64,000 nt of DNA from UBA1359 sp029570385. Lineage in GTDB: Bacteria; Patescibacteriota; Patescibacteriia; Patescibacteriales; Patescibacteriaceae. Below the pieces are notes generated by a model. The model made no database searches, was not told where the DNA came from, and was given only the letters and a program-made list of their open reading frames with translations. Position 1 is the stretch's first letter, and each line of letters starts with the position of its first letter. The stretch spans positions 1-64,000 of the forward strand of contig DAOPVX010000003.1 in assembly GCA_035351315.1 (NCBI GenBank). Direction: 5' to 3'. Shown one piece after another: positions 42,439 to 51,841 of this stretch. Made by a program: the position numbers and the translations under genes.

Positions 42439-45360
42439 TTAGACCTGACGAAATTGGCAGATAGAACGAAAATCACAGTAAGCACAAAGCTGACTAGGTT
42501 TAGCTGGGAAAAAGCCCTGGCGAATCGCCTCAACCTGGGCGGCTACTTCTTGCTGAACTTTGTCTAAATCAGCTGGCTTAGCCGTAAAACTTAAGGCTTG
42601 TCCACTATTTAAATAATAAAAAGTCAGTTTGCCAACCCGCCAACCAAAAACTGATTCAACCGCTAGCTGATAAATCATTAATTGACGCTTTGTCTGATAA
42701 TCTAGCTTGTCTTTGGGCTTACCCGTCTTATAATCAATAATTTCAACCGTGCCATCAGCTAACTGATCAACCCGATCAATCGTGCCGCCAAGAGTGAATT
42801 GGGCGGTTTTCCAAACAAATTTTTTCTCCAAAGCCAAAACATTGGGCCAACCACCAGCCTCAATCTGCTGCCAAATTAATTTTAGGCTCTGTTGGCCAAG
42901 TAAACGATATTTTTCTCGGTCCTCAGCCGAATCATAACCATCATCAACCCAATTCTTCTTATAGATAGCCATTAATCCGGCCCAATCAGGTTTAGTTGGA
43001 ACTGTTGACTGACCAAATAAATCAGTTGGCTGTTCGTTTAATAAACAAGGCGCAAACAATTCATATAAACAACGGTGCATCAGACGACCATAAACTATAT
43101 TACCTTTATCGGGCACTGGCACTCTTAAGACAAAAGCAAACTTATATTGTAATGGGCAATTACTATAACTCTCAAATTGACTGAAAGAAAACTTTTTGAC
43201 CGCCACTAATGGCGCTGGCAAAATCTGATTATTGTCGGAGTTTTTTAAAGCCTCAACTTCACGCACTAACTCAAAAACTCTATCTGCATCTAACTGACGC
43301 TCTGTCTGATTAGCAGTCAGCCCGATCTCGCTAAGAAAAATTGACGGCCGCTTATCGCGAACTCCGCCATAGTCACGGGCATAGGCCAAAATTAATTTTT
43401 CTTTAGCTCGGGTGACGGCTACATAAAATAGCCGCCGCTCTTCAGCTAAATGAACGTCACCGGAGCCAACTGGTTCAGCAATTAATCCATCAGGCACCGG
43501 CAAACTGTCGCCACGTTTGGTGGTTGGAAAGCGTTTATCAACTAAATCGGGCAAAAAGACATAGCGGAACTCTAGTCCTTTGGCCGAATGAATAGTCATA
43601 ATTTTAACCACATCATCATCTTCGAGTGGCAAACTTAGACTACCGGTTTCTCCGGCCTCCATTTCCATGTTCATTAAATCAACAAAATCCTTAAGATGTA
43701 AATCAGGACCGCTGTCTTCAAATTCTTTCATCTTCTTATACAGCTGATTGAGATAATGGAAAATCGCGCTATCTTTCTCTTGGTCTAAGCCAGCCAATAA
43801 TCCCGACTGATAAACGAAATCAACAAACAAACGGCTAGGCGACTGCTGAACAGCTGACAATGACTGGGCAGAGACTAACTTCAACAACTTATCTATAGCG
43901 CGACGACCGTCTGGGCTAATCTTGACGGCTAGGGCATTGTTCTGTAGGGCTTCAAAGAGTGACCAGGCTTTGCGCCGAGCTAAAGCTGACAATTCAACCA
44001 AATCGGCTGGCGATAAAGCAAACGGCCGAGAATTTAAAACTCGATATAAAGCGGTTGACTCATGATAATTGTCTAAGAGCTTAAAATAAGCTAAACAATC
44101 TAAAACTATCGGCTTATAGTAAAGCCCGCGCAAAGACATGAACTGGCAGGGTATTTTTTGCCGACCTAGTTCATTAATAAATTTATCGGCATCGCGATTG
44201 GAACGAATCAAAATGGCAAAATCCGACCATTTAGCCGCCGGGTCTTGTCGATACTCTTCTTTAATATAATCAACAATAGCCACTATTTCTTCAGACTCGC
44301 TGGCTAGCGGCCAAACCTCAACTGAACCATTAGGTTGACCGACGGCAACTAGCCGCTTATTAATTTTTAAACGATCTTCTAGCCGATCAGGGTTGTTCTT
44401 TTGGATTGATTGATAGGCTTGATCCAAAATCGGTTGACCAGAACGATAATTATCGGTTAACACGATGTTAACAGCCGCTGGATAATCATCTTTAAATTGT
44501 AAAATATTGGCTAAAGAGGCGCCACGAAATTTATAAATACTTTGATCATCATCACCAACGACGGTTAGATTATTGTCAGGGGCGGCCAAAAGTTTGATCA
44601 ACTCATATTGCGCCCAATTGGTATCTTGAAACTCGTCAACTAAAATAAATTTAAATTGCTGACGATATTGCTGTAAAATATTCGGCCTTTGTTGGAATAA
44701 CCGTAAAGTATAGCTAATTAAATCGCCAAAGTCTAAACAGGAATTATCAAGCAATAATTGATTATAAGTCTGATAGGCCCGAGCCAACTCCTGTAATCTG
44801 GCCACCTCCAATTGTTCTGGCTGACCGGCATCGCTTAAATCAAGACCATCAACATACTGCAAATAATCAGCTGGCAAGATATTCTCGTCTTTGAGATGGC
44901 TAAAATATTTTACCAGGTCGCGCAAAAACTTTGTCTCATTGCCTAGTGGACGATAATAATCCAGCTGCAGCCGATCTAAATTTTTGCGCAATAATATCCA
45001 TTGACCGGTTTCATTAAGCAACTTAAAATTAGTCGGGAGGCCAATATCTAAACCATGTTGACGCAGTAATCTTTCGCCTAAACCATGAAAAGTTTGAATC
45101 CACAGGTCAGTATAACCATAGGGCAATAAACGATCAGCTCGCTCTTCCATTTCGCCAGCCGCCTTGTCAGTAAAGGTAGTTAGCAAAATTTGATCCGGCT
45201 TGGCCTGACCAGACATGATTAAATGAAGCAAGCGATTAATTAAGACGGTTGTTTTGCCAGTGCCGGCGCCCGCTACAATTAATAATGGGCCGGAACCATG
45301 CTCAACTGCTTGTCTTTGGGCTGGGTTAAGACCGGCCAGATAATCAAAGGGTTGAGCCAT
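42439..45360 (-). CDS. UvrD/PcrA-type helicase fused to an Fe-S PD-(D/E)xK nuclease
   Basis: The 973-residue protein (ATG at 45360; a GTG at 45372 is also possible and would overlap the M16 stop) has superfamily 1 helicase motifs: VAGAGTGKTTVL, the DEFQDTN Walker B, GDDDQSIYKFRGA, and VTRAKEKL motif VI. From about residue 730 a RecB-type nuclease domain follows, with TIDRVDQ, EIIDYKTGK, and four cysteines (SNCP near the start of the domain, then CAYC and SIC at the end) expected to bind a 4Fe-4S cluster as in AddB and Cas4. The arrangement suggests a one-protein end-resection machine. Confidence 0.92.
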   Translation of the reverse strand: MAQPFDYLAGLNPAQRQAVEHGSGPLLIVAGAGTGKTTVLINRLLHLIMSGQAKPDQILLTTFTDKAAGEMEERADRLLPYGYTDLWIQTFHGLGERLLRQHGLDIGLPTNFKLLNETGQWILLRKNLDRLQLDYYRPLGNETKFLRDLVKYFSHLKDENILPADYLQYVDGLDLSDAGQPEQLEVARLQELARAYQTYNQLLLDNSCLDFGDLISYTLRLFQQRPNILQQYRQQFKFILVDEFQDTNWAQYELIKLLAAPDNNLTVVGDDDQSIYKFRGASLANILQFKDDYPAAVNIVLTDNYRSGQPILDQAYQSIQKNNPDRLEDRLKINKRLVAVGQPNGSVEVWPLASESEEIVAIVDYIKEEYRQDPAAKWSDFAILIRSNRDADKFINELGRQKIPCQFMSLRGLYYKPIVLDCLAYFKLLDNYHESTALYRVLNSRPFALSPADLVELSALARRKAWSLFEALQNNALAVKISPDGRRAIDKLLKLVSAQSLSAVQQSPSRLFVDFVYQSGLLAGLDQEKDSAIFHYLNQLYKKMKEFEDSGPDLHLKDFVDLMNMEMEAGETGSLSLPLEDDDVVKIMTIHSAKGLEFRYVFLPDLVDKRFPTTKRGDSLPVPDGLIAEPVGSGDVHLAEERRLFYVAVTRAKEKLILAYARDYGGVRDKRPSIFLSEIGLTANQTERQLDADRVFELVREVEALKNSDNNQILPAPLVAVKKFSFSQFESYSNCPLQYKFAFVLRVPVPDKGNIVYGRLMHRCLYELFAPCLLNEQPTDLFGQSTVPTKPDWAGLMAIYKKNWVDDGYDSAEDREKYRLLGQQSLKLIWQQIEAGGWPNVLALEKKFVWKTAQFTLGGTIDRVDQLADGTVEIIDYKTGKPKDKLDYQTKRQLMIYQLAVESVFGWRVGKLTFYYLNSGQALSFTAKPADLDKVQQEVAAQVEAIRQGFFPAKPSQLCAYCDFRSICQFRQV

Positions 45361-45371
45361 AATTTTGTTCA

Positions 45372-46661
45372 CTAATTAAAAGACAAATGTGCTAATAATT
45401 TATCCGGCTCGGTTACCCGCCCAATAATAGCCAAATTAAGCCCCTGATCAACAAAAATTTGTCGAGCCACAGATTGAATTTGTTCAGCAGTCACCGCCCG
45501 AATTTTGGCTAAATATTCAGTCGGTGTATCCAAATTTTCCTGGACATTACCTTGGCCTAAAAACAGAACTTGCTGCCGAGCATACCACTGAGCCAAATCA
45601 TCCGACCCCTCTAACCCAAGAATCAAACGGCCAGACAAGAATTTTTTGATTCGCTCCAATTCAACCACATCAACTAATTCAGTAGTTAATTTTTTATACT
45701 CGGCAATAATAGTCGCCACTGCTTGAGCAACGGCCTCTTTCTTAATACCGGCCGAAGTTACCAGATAACCGCTATCGGTATAATTTTCAACACTAGTCCG
45801 AACATAATAAGCTAAGCCTTGCCGCTCACGAATTTGTAAAAACAAACGGGAACTCATCGATCCGCCGAGAATAGCAGCTAGCAAACGACTAGGTAGTCTT
45901 TGTGGATGACCATAAGGAAAAGCTCGAACTCCTAAAGCTAAATGCAATTGATCAGTATCTTTATCAGCAACTAACAACTGGGGCTGACTTTGTTGTTCAA
46001 CAACTGGCAGCTTATCTTGAAAATTAATTGCTGCTGGCCATTGAGCAAAATATTTATTCACTAAACTATCAATATTCTCGGGTAACTGACCAGCTAAACA
46101 AATAATGGTCCGCTGCTGGCCATAATTCTGCCGCCAATAATTAATAAAGTCGTCTCGTTGGAAAGCGCTAACTGTTTCTTTGCGGCCAGCCGTATCCCAA
46201 CCAGCCGGCGTATCACCGTAAAGAGTTTGTTCAAAAACATCTTCCAAGTGCAGCATTGGATTGTCCTGATACATGTTAATCTCTTCAATAATCACTCCGC
46301 GTTCACGATCTATCTCCTCACTGGAAAATTGTGAATTTAAGAGCATGTCACTAAGAACATCCAAAGCGACAGCCGCTTGATCAGCCGCGCATTTTACATA
46401 ATAACCGGTATATTCTTTGCTGGTAAAAGCATTATATTCGCCGCCAATAGCGTCTAATTCACTGGAAATTGCCAAGGTGGACGGACGCTTACTTGTCCCC
46501 TTAAAAAACATGTGTTCCAAAAAATGAGACAACCCGCTTTGATTAGCGGTTTCATATTTAGAACCGACGGCAATAACCACTAAAGCGGTGAAAGTCGGAC
46601 AGCCGGCCAAAGGAATTTTTAAAATCAATGGCCGTTCATTGGATATTTGTCGTTGCCACAT
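45372..46661 (-). CDS. M16 family zinc metallopeptidase
   Basis: The 429-residue protein has the inverted zinc motif HFLEH (HxxEH, about residue 46-50) and a downstream glutamate in RGVIIEEINMY, plus the second, inactive M16 domain. It is of the single-chain processing-peptidase size (PqqL/YmxG-like). It would act as a dimer on peptides. The stop codon lies a few bases from the helicase start. Confidence 0.93.
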   Translation of the reverse strand: MWQRQISNERPLILKIPLAGCPTFTALVVIAVGSKYETANQSGLSHFLEHMFFKGTSKRPSTLAISSELDAIGGEYNAFTSKEYTGYYVKCAADQAAVALDVLSDMLLNSQFSSEEIDRERGVIIEEINMYQDNPMLHLEDVFEQTLYGDTPAGWDTAGRKETVSAFQRDDFINYWRQNYGQQRTIICLAGQLPENIDSLVNKYFAQWPAAINFQDKLPVVEQQSQPQLLVADKDTDQLHLALGVRAFPYGHPQRLPSRLLAAILGGSMSSRLFLQIRERQGLAYYVRTSVENYTDSGYLVTSAGIKKEAVAQAVATIIAEYKKLTTELVDVVELERIKKFLSGRLILGLEGSDDLAQWYARQQVLFLGQGNVQENLDTPTEYLAKIRAVTAEQIQSVARQIFVDQGLNLAIIGRVTEPDKLLAHLSFN

Positions 46662-46666
46662 AAAAC

Positions 46667-48052
46667 TTAATAATCTAACTTACTAGATAAATAACTAACC
46701 AGCTCATTAAGTTGAACGGTTGTCTGCTTCATGGTGTCACGGTCGCGCACCGTAACGGTACCTTTTTCCAGAGTATCAAAATCAACAGTTAGGCAATATG
46801 GAGTACCAATCTCGTCTTGGCGGCGATAGCGTTTGCCAACATTGCCATTGTCATCAAACTCGCAACGCCAACGCATTTTAACCTGATCAAAAACTTCTTG
46901 CGCTGCCTTGATTAGTTCCGGCTTATTGCGCAGCAATGGAAAAACTGCCACTTTAACTGGAGCCAGCGCTGGCTTCAATTTTAGAACTACTCGTTTATCA
47001 TTTTCCCCCAACTTCTCCTCGTGATAAGCCTCATTCAATAACATCAAGAAAACGCGACCAACTCCCGACGATGATTCAATAATATGGGGAATAAATTTTT
47101 GGTCAACTGCTTGATCGTAATAATCTAACTCCTGACCAGAAAATTTTTGATGCTGAGTTAAATCATAGTCGCCACGAGCATGAACGCCTTCAATCTCTTG
47201 AAAACCAAAAGGGAAATTATATTCAATATCACAAGCGGCTTTGGCATAGAAAGCTAACTTCTCGTGCTCATGCCAGCGTAGATTAGCCGGATCAATCCCT
47301 AAAATATTAATATAATAATCCCAGCGACGCTGCTTCCAAAGATTAAAGTCAACTAAGTCATTAGTCGGTCGGACAAAATACTGCAACTCCATCTGTTCAA
47401 ACTCTCGGGTGCGGAAAATAAATTGCCGGGCGGTTATTTCATTACGGAAAGCCTTGCCAATCTGAGCGATACCAAACGGCAGCCTTAAACGAGTGCTATC
47501 CAGAATATTTTTATAATTAACATAAATACCCTGACAAGTTTCGCCGCGCAAATAAACTGGATTGCTGTCATTGCCAGTAAAATTGCCTAAATTAGAATGC
47601 ACTAATAAATTAAAGTGACGAACCTGAGTAAAATCGCGATGACCGCATTCCGGACAAACGACTAAATGACGATAATCATCAAATAGTTGATTAATCTCAG
47701 TTTCTGACATAGTGTCGCTGGCCTCGGCGCCAACCCCTTCTAAAAGATGATCAACACGCAGCCGAGTATGGCAATAACGACATTCGGTTAATGGATCCGA
47801 AAACCCGGCCACATGGCCACTGGCCTGCCATACTCGCGGATTCATAAAGATAGCGCTATCTAGGCCGCTAATATTATCATAGCGATAAACTAATTCCCGC
47901 CACCAAATCTGTTTAATGTTGTTGATAAGCTCAACTCCATAGGGGCCGTAATCATAAACTGCGGCCAATCCGCCATAAATCTCCGATGACGGATAAACAA
48001 AACCGCGACGTTTACAGAAGCTGACTAAAGACTCTAAAGTTACTTCGGACAT
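46667..48052 (-). CDS. glyS: Glycyl-tRNA synthetase, class II dimeric type
   Basis: The 461-residue protein is the eukaryote/archaeal-like alpha2 form, not the bacterial alpha2beta2 form. Motif 1 to 3 regions include GLAAVYDYGPYGVEL, FRNEI (motif 2), and SSGVGRVFLMLL (motif 3), and the C-terminal anticodon-binding domain starts around LAPVKVAVFPL. Two CxxC pairs (CRYCHTR, CPECGH) could bind zinc. It follows its neighbour peptidase gene by 5 nt in the direction of transcription. Confidence 0.96.
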   Translation of the reverse strand: MSEVTLESLVSFCKRRGFVYPSSEIYGGLAAVYDYGPYGVELINNIKQIWWRELVYRYDNISGLDSAIFMNPRVWQASGHVAGFSDPLTECRYCHTRLRVDHLLEGVGAEASDTMSETEINQLFDDYRHLVVCPECGHRDFTQVRHFNLLVHSNLGNFTGNDSNPVYLRGETCQGIYVNYKNILDSTRLRLPFGIAQIGKAFRNEITARQFIFRTREFEQMELQYFVRPTNDLVDFNLWKQRRWDYYINILGIDPANLRWHEHEKLAFYAKAACDIEYNFPFGFQEIEGVHARGDYDLTQHQKFSGQELDYYDQAVDQKFIPHIIESSSGVGRVFLMLLNEAYHEEKLGENDKRVVLKLKPALAPVKVAVFPLLRNKPELIKAAQEVFDQVKMRWRCEFDDNGNVGKRYRRQDEIGTPYCLTVDFDTLEKGTVTVRDRDTMKQTTVQLNELVSYLSSKLDY

Positions 48053-48145
48053 AAGATAAAATAAGGCATTAAGGCCTTTTTAGTCTATCACTGGACTTCA
48101 TTTTTGGCAATCAATTGGGTAAAAATATTATCAAGCAATAAAACC

Positions 48146-48174
48146 TTGACAAGACTAGTTAAAAACTTTAACCT
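48146..48174 (+). promoter_or_regulatory. Promoter of the hairpin-rich small gene
   Basis: A consensus TTGACA, a 17-nt spacer and TAACCT stand upstream. Transcription would start near 48181, about 37 nt before the ATG. Confidence 0.6.
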
Positions 48175-48217
48175 AACAACAGTCCTAACGGACAAATAAA
48201 AAAAGAGGAGGCTTAGA

Positions 48218-48526
48218 ATGAGCTTCGAAGAAGAAAAAGTGATTATAAAGGCCATCATCTGGTCAAAATGTCTTCATCTTATTGTCCAGAACAACACTGG
48301 ACAAAAAGTTATGTTAAAAGCAGACGCCATTGAGGCGTCTATAAAGTCAAAACTGCAGGTGCAGCGAATTGGCTGCGCCGAATGTCAGTTTATTACTGAC
48401 ATTTTACAAAAAAAACAAATTCAATTAAGTCGAGAAGATATCGTAAATCTAAATTTCTCGGCTATATTGGAGGTTCTGCCTCCAATGAAAAAAAAGTACA
48501 AGAAGGAACCCAAAAAACGTCGCTAG
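48218..48526 (+). CDS. Unknown 102-residue protein encoded by a hairpin-packed gene
   Basis: This small gene has a strong Shine-Dalgarno AGGAGG 7 nt before its ATG, rare in this window, a consensus -35 and a strong terminator. The predicted protein has a CAEC motif and a basic KKKYKKEPKKRR tail; I recognise no family. The DNA is a nearly unbroken array of inverted repeats (listed separately). The RNA may therefore be the functional product, or the protein and the structure may coexist. It is oriented opposite to both neighbouring gene blocks. Confidence 0.6.
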   Translation: MSFEEEKVIIKAIIWSKCLHLIVQNNTGQKVMLKADAIEASIKSKLQVQRIGCAECQFITDILQKKQIQLSREDIVNLNFSAILEVLPPMKKKYKKEPKKRR

Positions 48527-48571
48527 CGACGCTGGTTCCAATAAGCTTTGGCTGACACTTCGGTGTCAGCC
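48250..48571 (+). other. Array of consecutive perfect hairpins across the small gene
   Basis: In order: GGCCA/TGGTC (48250-48264, one G-U); TTGTCCAG/CTGGACAA (48282-48304, 8 bp); AGACGCC/GGCGTCT (48322-48340, 7 bp); GGTGCAGC/GCTGCGCC (48358-48379, one G-U); AATGTCAGT/ACTGACATT (48381-48403, 9 bp); AGTCGAGA/TCTCGGCT (48428-48463, with inner AGAT/ATCT); ATTGGAGG/CCTCCAAT (48466-48486, 8 bp); GGAACC/GGTTCC enclosing CGTCG/CGACG (48505-48539); then the terminator. Loops of the simple hairpins are 5-7 nt. The stems share no common sequence. Confidence 0.85.
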
Positions 48572-48576
48572 TTTTT
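48550..48576 (+). terminator. Terminator of the hairpin-rich gene
   Basis: GGCTGACAC and GTGTCAGCC form a 9-bp stem closed by the stable tetraloop TTCG and followed by TTTTT. Confidence 0.9.
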
Positions 48577-48634
48577 CTTATCCAAAATTAAAACCGCCAG
48601 CTCGTCAGCCAGCGGCTTTAACCCCTCCTTATCA

Positions 48635-49309
48635 TCAACTAGCTGATGGCTTAAGCAAGCCGGCCTGACGAAAACTATAAAAACCACGGCGGCTAAAAAT
48701 AACATTATCTAATAATTGTAAACCAAACGCCTGACACATAATGATCATTTTATTGAACAACAACAAATCTAATTCGTTAGGCTCGGCACCGCCAACCAAA
48801 TGATTACTGGCGGTAATCAATTGCTGAGCCGGCAATTGCAATATCGGTTCAAAAATCTGTTGCGGATGAAAATACGGTTGCTTTAATTGTTCAAATAAAA
48901 AATTCTTGCGCCGCAATTCATGACAACGACGATCCAAATAACCAATCGCCAGTCTTTCTTGCGTGCAAGAACGCAAATATTTAAACTCTTGGTAAATAAC
49001 TTCCTGGCTATAATAAATATTTTGTACTCGTTGACGACAAAATCGACGAGTCATACCAGTACTAGCTAACACCAAATTAGCTTGTTGACTATTCAGCCCA
49101 GCTGTTACCAATTCTTCAAAGCTAGCCCTCACTAAGCATGGCGCTGGAATTCTCTTAAGAATAATTTTAGCCAGGGGAATACATGCTTTAATATCTTGGC
49201 CCTGACTAATAATAAAGGCTAGCAGCTCACTATTACTAAATTTAGCTAGGTCAAACTTTAGCCAGCTAGCCGCATCCGGTAATTGGGCCGGAATCTGGCA
49301 GATAGACAT
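48635..49309 (-). CDS. RadC-like protein with a degenerate JAMM metal site
   Basis: The 224-residue protein has the RadC layout: an N-terminal helix-hairpin-helix region (about 20-80, ELLAFIISQG and LVTAGLNSQQA), then a JAB/MPN-like domain (about 105-220). The canonical HNHPSG is SNHLVGG here, the following serine is Asn, and the usual DHxI is DNVIF, while the Asp of the ELDL segment remains. The first metal histidine is thus missing, so peptidase activity is unlikely. The gene reads towards the hairpin-rich gene terminator. Confidence 0.75.
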   Translation of the reverse strand: MSICQIPAQLPDAASWLKFDLAKFSNSELLAFIISQGQDIKACIPLAKIILKRIPAPCLVRASFEELVTAGLNSQQANLVLASTGMTRRFCRQRVQNIYYSQEVIYQEFKYLRSCTQERLAIGYLDRRCHELRRKNFLFEQLKQPYFHPQQIFEPILQLPAQQLITASNHLVGGAEPNELDLLLFNKMIIMCQAFGLQLLDNVIFSRRGFYSFRQAGLLKPSAS

Positions 49310-49403
49310 AACGGCTAGTTAAAAACTAAATTGAGGAGGTTAGTTAAGTTAAAAATAATAGTTTGACCAAGTCCCATCATAACATTTTTGCTTAAGCAAA
49401 AAA

Positions 49404-49431
49404 AGACAAGCCCCACCTTAGAGACTTGTCT
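49404..49431 (-). terminator. Terminator of pnp
   Basis: AGACAAG pairs with CTTGTCT (7 bp, 14-nt loop), followed by seven T on the minus strand, 35 nt after the pnp stop. Confidence 0.7.
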
Positions 49432-49465
49432 AAATATTAACACTATAAAATCGGGATATTAGCAA

Positions 49466-51733
49466 TTAGCCAAGGTGTGGACGGCTTGAATTATCCCCAG
49501 ATCGTGAACTAAAATGACGTGGTCCCGGAAAGCCAGTTGGACGCTCGGTGGGCAATCCTTTGGCTTTATAACGTTCCCAAATAGCCTGATTATCTGACAA
49601 ATCTTTCATCGTTAAATTAACTCGGCCTTGATCATCAATTGCTTTAATCTTGACCGTAACAGTATCACCATCGTGCAGCATATCCGCTGGCTTACCAACA
49701 TAAAATGGCGCCAATTCGCTGGCATGAACCATGCCATCACGATTAGGTAATAATTCTACAAAAGCTCCAAAATCTAATAAACGGACAACCTTGCCAGTAA
49801 ATTTTTCACCGACTTCTAGTTTGCGAGCAATATCTTGCACCCATTTAACCGCTTGATTCAATTTTTCCTGATTAGAGCCGCAAACCATAACTTGTCCATT
49901 TTGTTCAATATCAATGGTCACTTCACAAGCAGCGATAATTTCATTAATCACTTTGCCGCCGGCGCCAATAACTTCACGAATTTTATCGACATCAATAAAA
50001 AAGCTGACAATCTTGGGAGCATATGGCGATAATTCGGCCCGCGGTTCAGAGATGGCCTGATTCATAACCTCTAAAATCTGTAGACGGCCACGGCGGCTTT
50101 GCTCAATGGTCGTCTGAATAATCTCCTTAGTCAAACCGTCGGTTTTAGTATCTAGTTGGATGGCAGTAATACCTTCAGTCGTGCCGGTAATCTTAAAATC
50201 CATACCGCCTTGGCCATCTTCCAAGTCTTGAATATCAGTCAAAACTTTCCATTGACTCATATCTTGATTAGAGGCCAACCCCATAGCTAGACCGGCAACC
50301 GGTCGTTTAATCGGCACACCGGCATCCATCAGTGACAGTGATGAGGCACAAGTTGAACCCATTGACGATGAACCATTAGAGCTGAGTGTTTCGCTGACAA
50401 CCCTGATTGTATAAGGAAAATCCGCTTTGCTTGGTAAAACCGGCACTAGGGCCTTTTCCGCCAAGGCTCCATGACCAACCTCGCGGCGACCCGCCGTCCT
50501 AATCGGCTTAGCTTCACCGGTGCAATATGGCGCAAAATTATAATGATGCATATAGCTCTTGGTCGAAACACCCTCCAAGCCCTCTAAAGACTGCTCATCG
50601 CTAGGAGCACCCAAGGTGACAATAGACATTACCTGTGTCTCGCCGCGAGAGAATAATCCAGCGCCATGATTACGAGGTAAAATACTGACATCAGCCGACA
50701 ATTGACGAATCTCATCTAAAGCGCGACCATCAACCCGACGGTCTGATTGTAAAATATTATTAGTAACAGCTGCCTCAACCGCAACTTCTACGGTTTGACC
50801 GATAACCCATTGACGCAGGCTTCTATCAAAATTCTGACTAAACAAATATTCGTCCAATCCATCTTTGATAGCTTCAACAGCTAATTTACGCTGCCCCTTG
50901 GTATAATAAATTTTATCAAATAAAATTGGCTCAATATGCTCATCTAACCATTGCTCGGCAATCTTCTGAGCTTGCTGCTTGCGCTCTTGAGCCTGTAATT
51001 CATCGGCCGATAAACGCACTGTTTTAGCCTTTTTCGGCTCAATTGGTCCGATTGCTTGATACAGTTCTTCAATTAATTCAATTGAACCGGCTAGGGCTTG
51101 TTGCCCAGCCATAATAGCTTCAAACATAGCGGCTTCGGGAATTTCTTGAGCGCCAGCTTCAATCATAATAACTTTACTAGCTGTTCCAGCGACAATTAAA
51201 TCCAAATCACTAATTTCGCGCTGTTTATAAGTCGGGTTAAAAACCAATTGATTATCAATCCGCCCGACCCGAATACCGCCTATCGGTCCACGCCAATTGA
51301 TTCCCGAAATCCGCAAAGCCGCTGAAGCAGCTACTAAAGCAACGATATCATAATCATTGGTTTGATCAACCGACAAAACTGTCAAAATTACCTGCACATC
51401 ACGCCGCGATGATTCATCAAACAGCGGACGAATTGACCGATCAATCATTCGACCGCTAAGAATAGCTTCATCAGTTGGTCGCCCCTCGCGTTTGACCCAG
51501 CGGGAACCCTTAATAATGCCAGCAGCATAAAGACGCTCCTCAAAATCAACCATTAATGGAAAAAAATCACCGTCTTCACGCGCCTCCTTGGCCTCCACCA
51601 CGGTAGCCATAACTACGGTGTCGCCATATTGGACAGTAACTGCCGCATCAGCCTGATGAGCCAAGCGGCCATTTTTAATAGTTAGCGGACGGCCATGCCA
51701 ATCGCGGCTAACCACAATTTCTTGCTTTTGCAT
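49466..51733 (-). CDS. pnp: Polyribonucleotide nucleotidyltransferase (PNPase)
   Basis: PNPase is a phosphorolytic 3'-5' exoribonuclease, a trimer. The ATG at 51733 (MQKQEIVVSRDWHGR) gives 755 residues; an upstream in-frame start at 51760 would add nine residues without family support. Two RNase PH domains (second with MGSTCASSLSLMDAGVPI), a KH domain (IREVIGAGGKVINEI) and an S1 domain (GKVVRLLDFGAFVELL) are in the usual order. It is the last gene of rpsO-NYN-pnp, matching the classic rpsO-pnp linkage. Confidence 0.96.
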   Translation of the reverse strand: MQKQEIVVSRDWHGRPLTIKNGRLAHQADAAVTVQYGDTVVMATVVEAKEAREDGDFFPLMVDFEERLYAAGIIKGSRWVKREGRPTDEAILSGRMIDRSIRPLFDESSRRDVQVILTVLSVDQTNDYDIVALVAASAALRISGINWRGPIGGIRVGRIDNQLVFNPTYKQREISDLDLIVAGTASKVIMIEAGAQEIPEAAMFEAIMAGQQALAGSIELIEELYQAIGPIEPKKAKTVRLSADELQAQERKQQAQKIAEQWLDEHIEPILFDKIYYTKGQRKLAVEAIKDGLDEYLFSQNFDRSLRQWVIGQTVEVAVEAAVTNNILQSDRRVDGRALDEIRQLSADVSILPRNHGAGLFSRGETQVMSIVTLGAPSDEQSLEGLEGVSTKSYMHHYNFAPYCTGEAKPIRTAGRREVGHGALAEKALVPVLPSKADFPYTIRVVSETLSSNGSSSMGSTCASSLSLMDAGVPIKRPVAGLAMGLASNQDMSQWKVLTDIQDLEDGQGGMDFKITGTTEGITAIQLDTKTDGLTKEIIQTTIEQSRRGRLQILEVMNQAISEPRAELSPYAPKIVSFFIDVDKIREVIGAGGKVINEIIAACEVTIDIEQNGQVMVCGSNQEKLNQAVKWVQDIARKLEVGEKFTGKVVRLLDFGAFVELLPNRDGMVHASELAPFYVGKPADMLHDGDTVTVKIKAIDDQGRVNLTMKDLSDNQAIWERYKAKGLPTERPTGFPGPRHFSSRSGDNSSRPHLG

Positions 51734-51841
51734 AGAATTTAGAGCTGTCCTGATCAACAAACTAAAGGACTATGATTATTTCATAGTGCTCACTGTTTGT
51801 CGACCAAAAATCAGCTAATTATTTATTAATTTATTATAAAA

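Noticed and set aside
48523..48705. Minus-strand frame over the terminator of the hairpin-rich gene
   Set aside because: It overlaps the RadC-like gene in another frame and the terminator, with no supporting motif or start signal.
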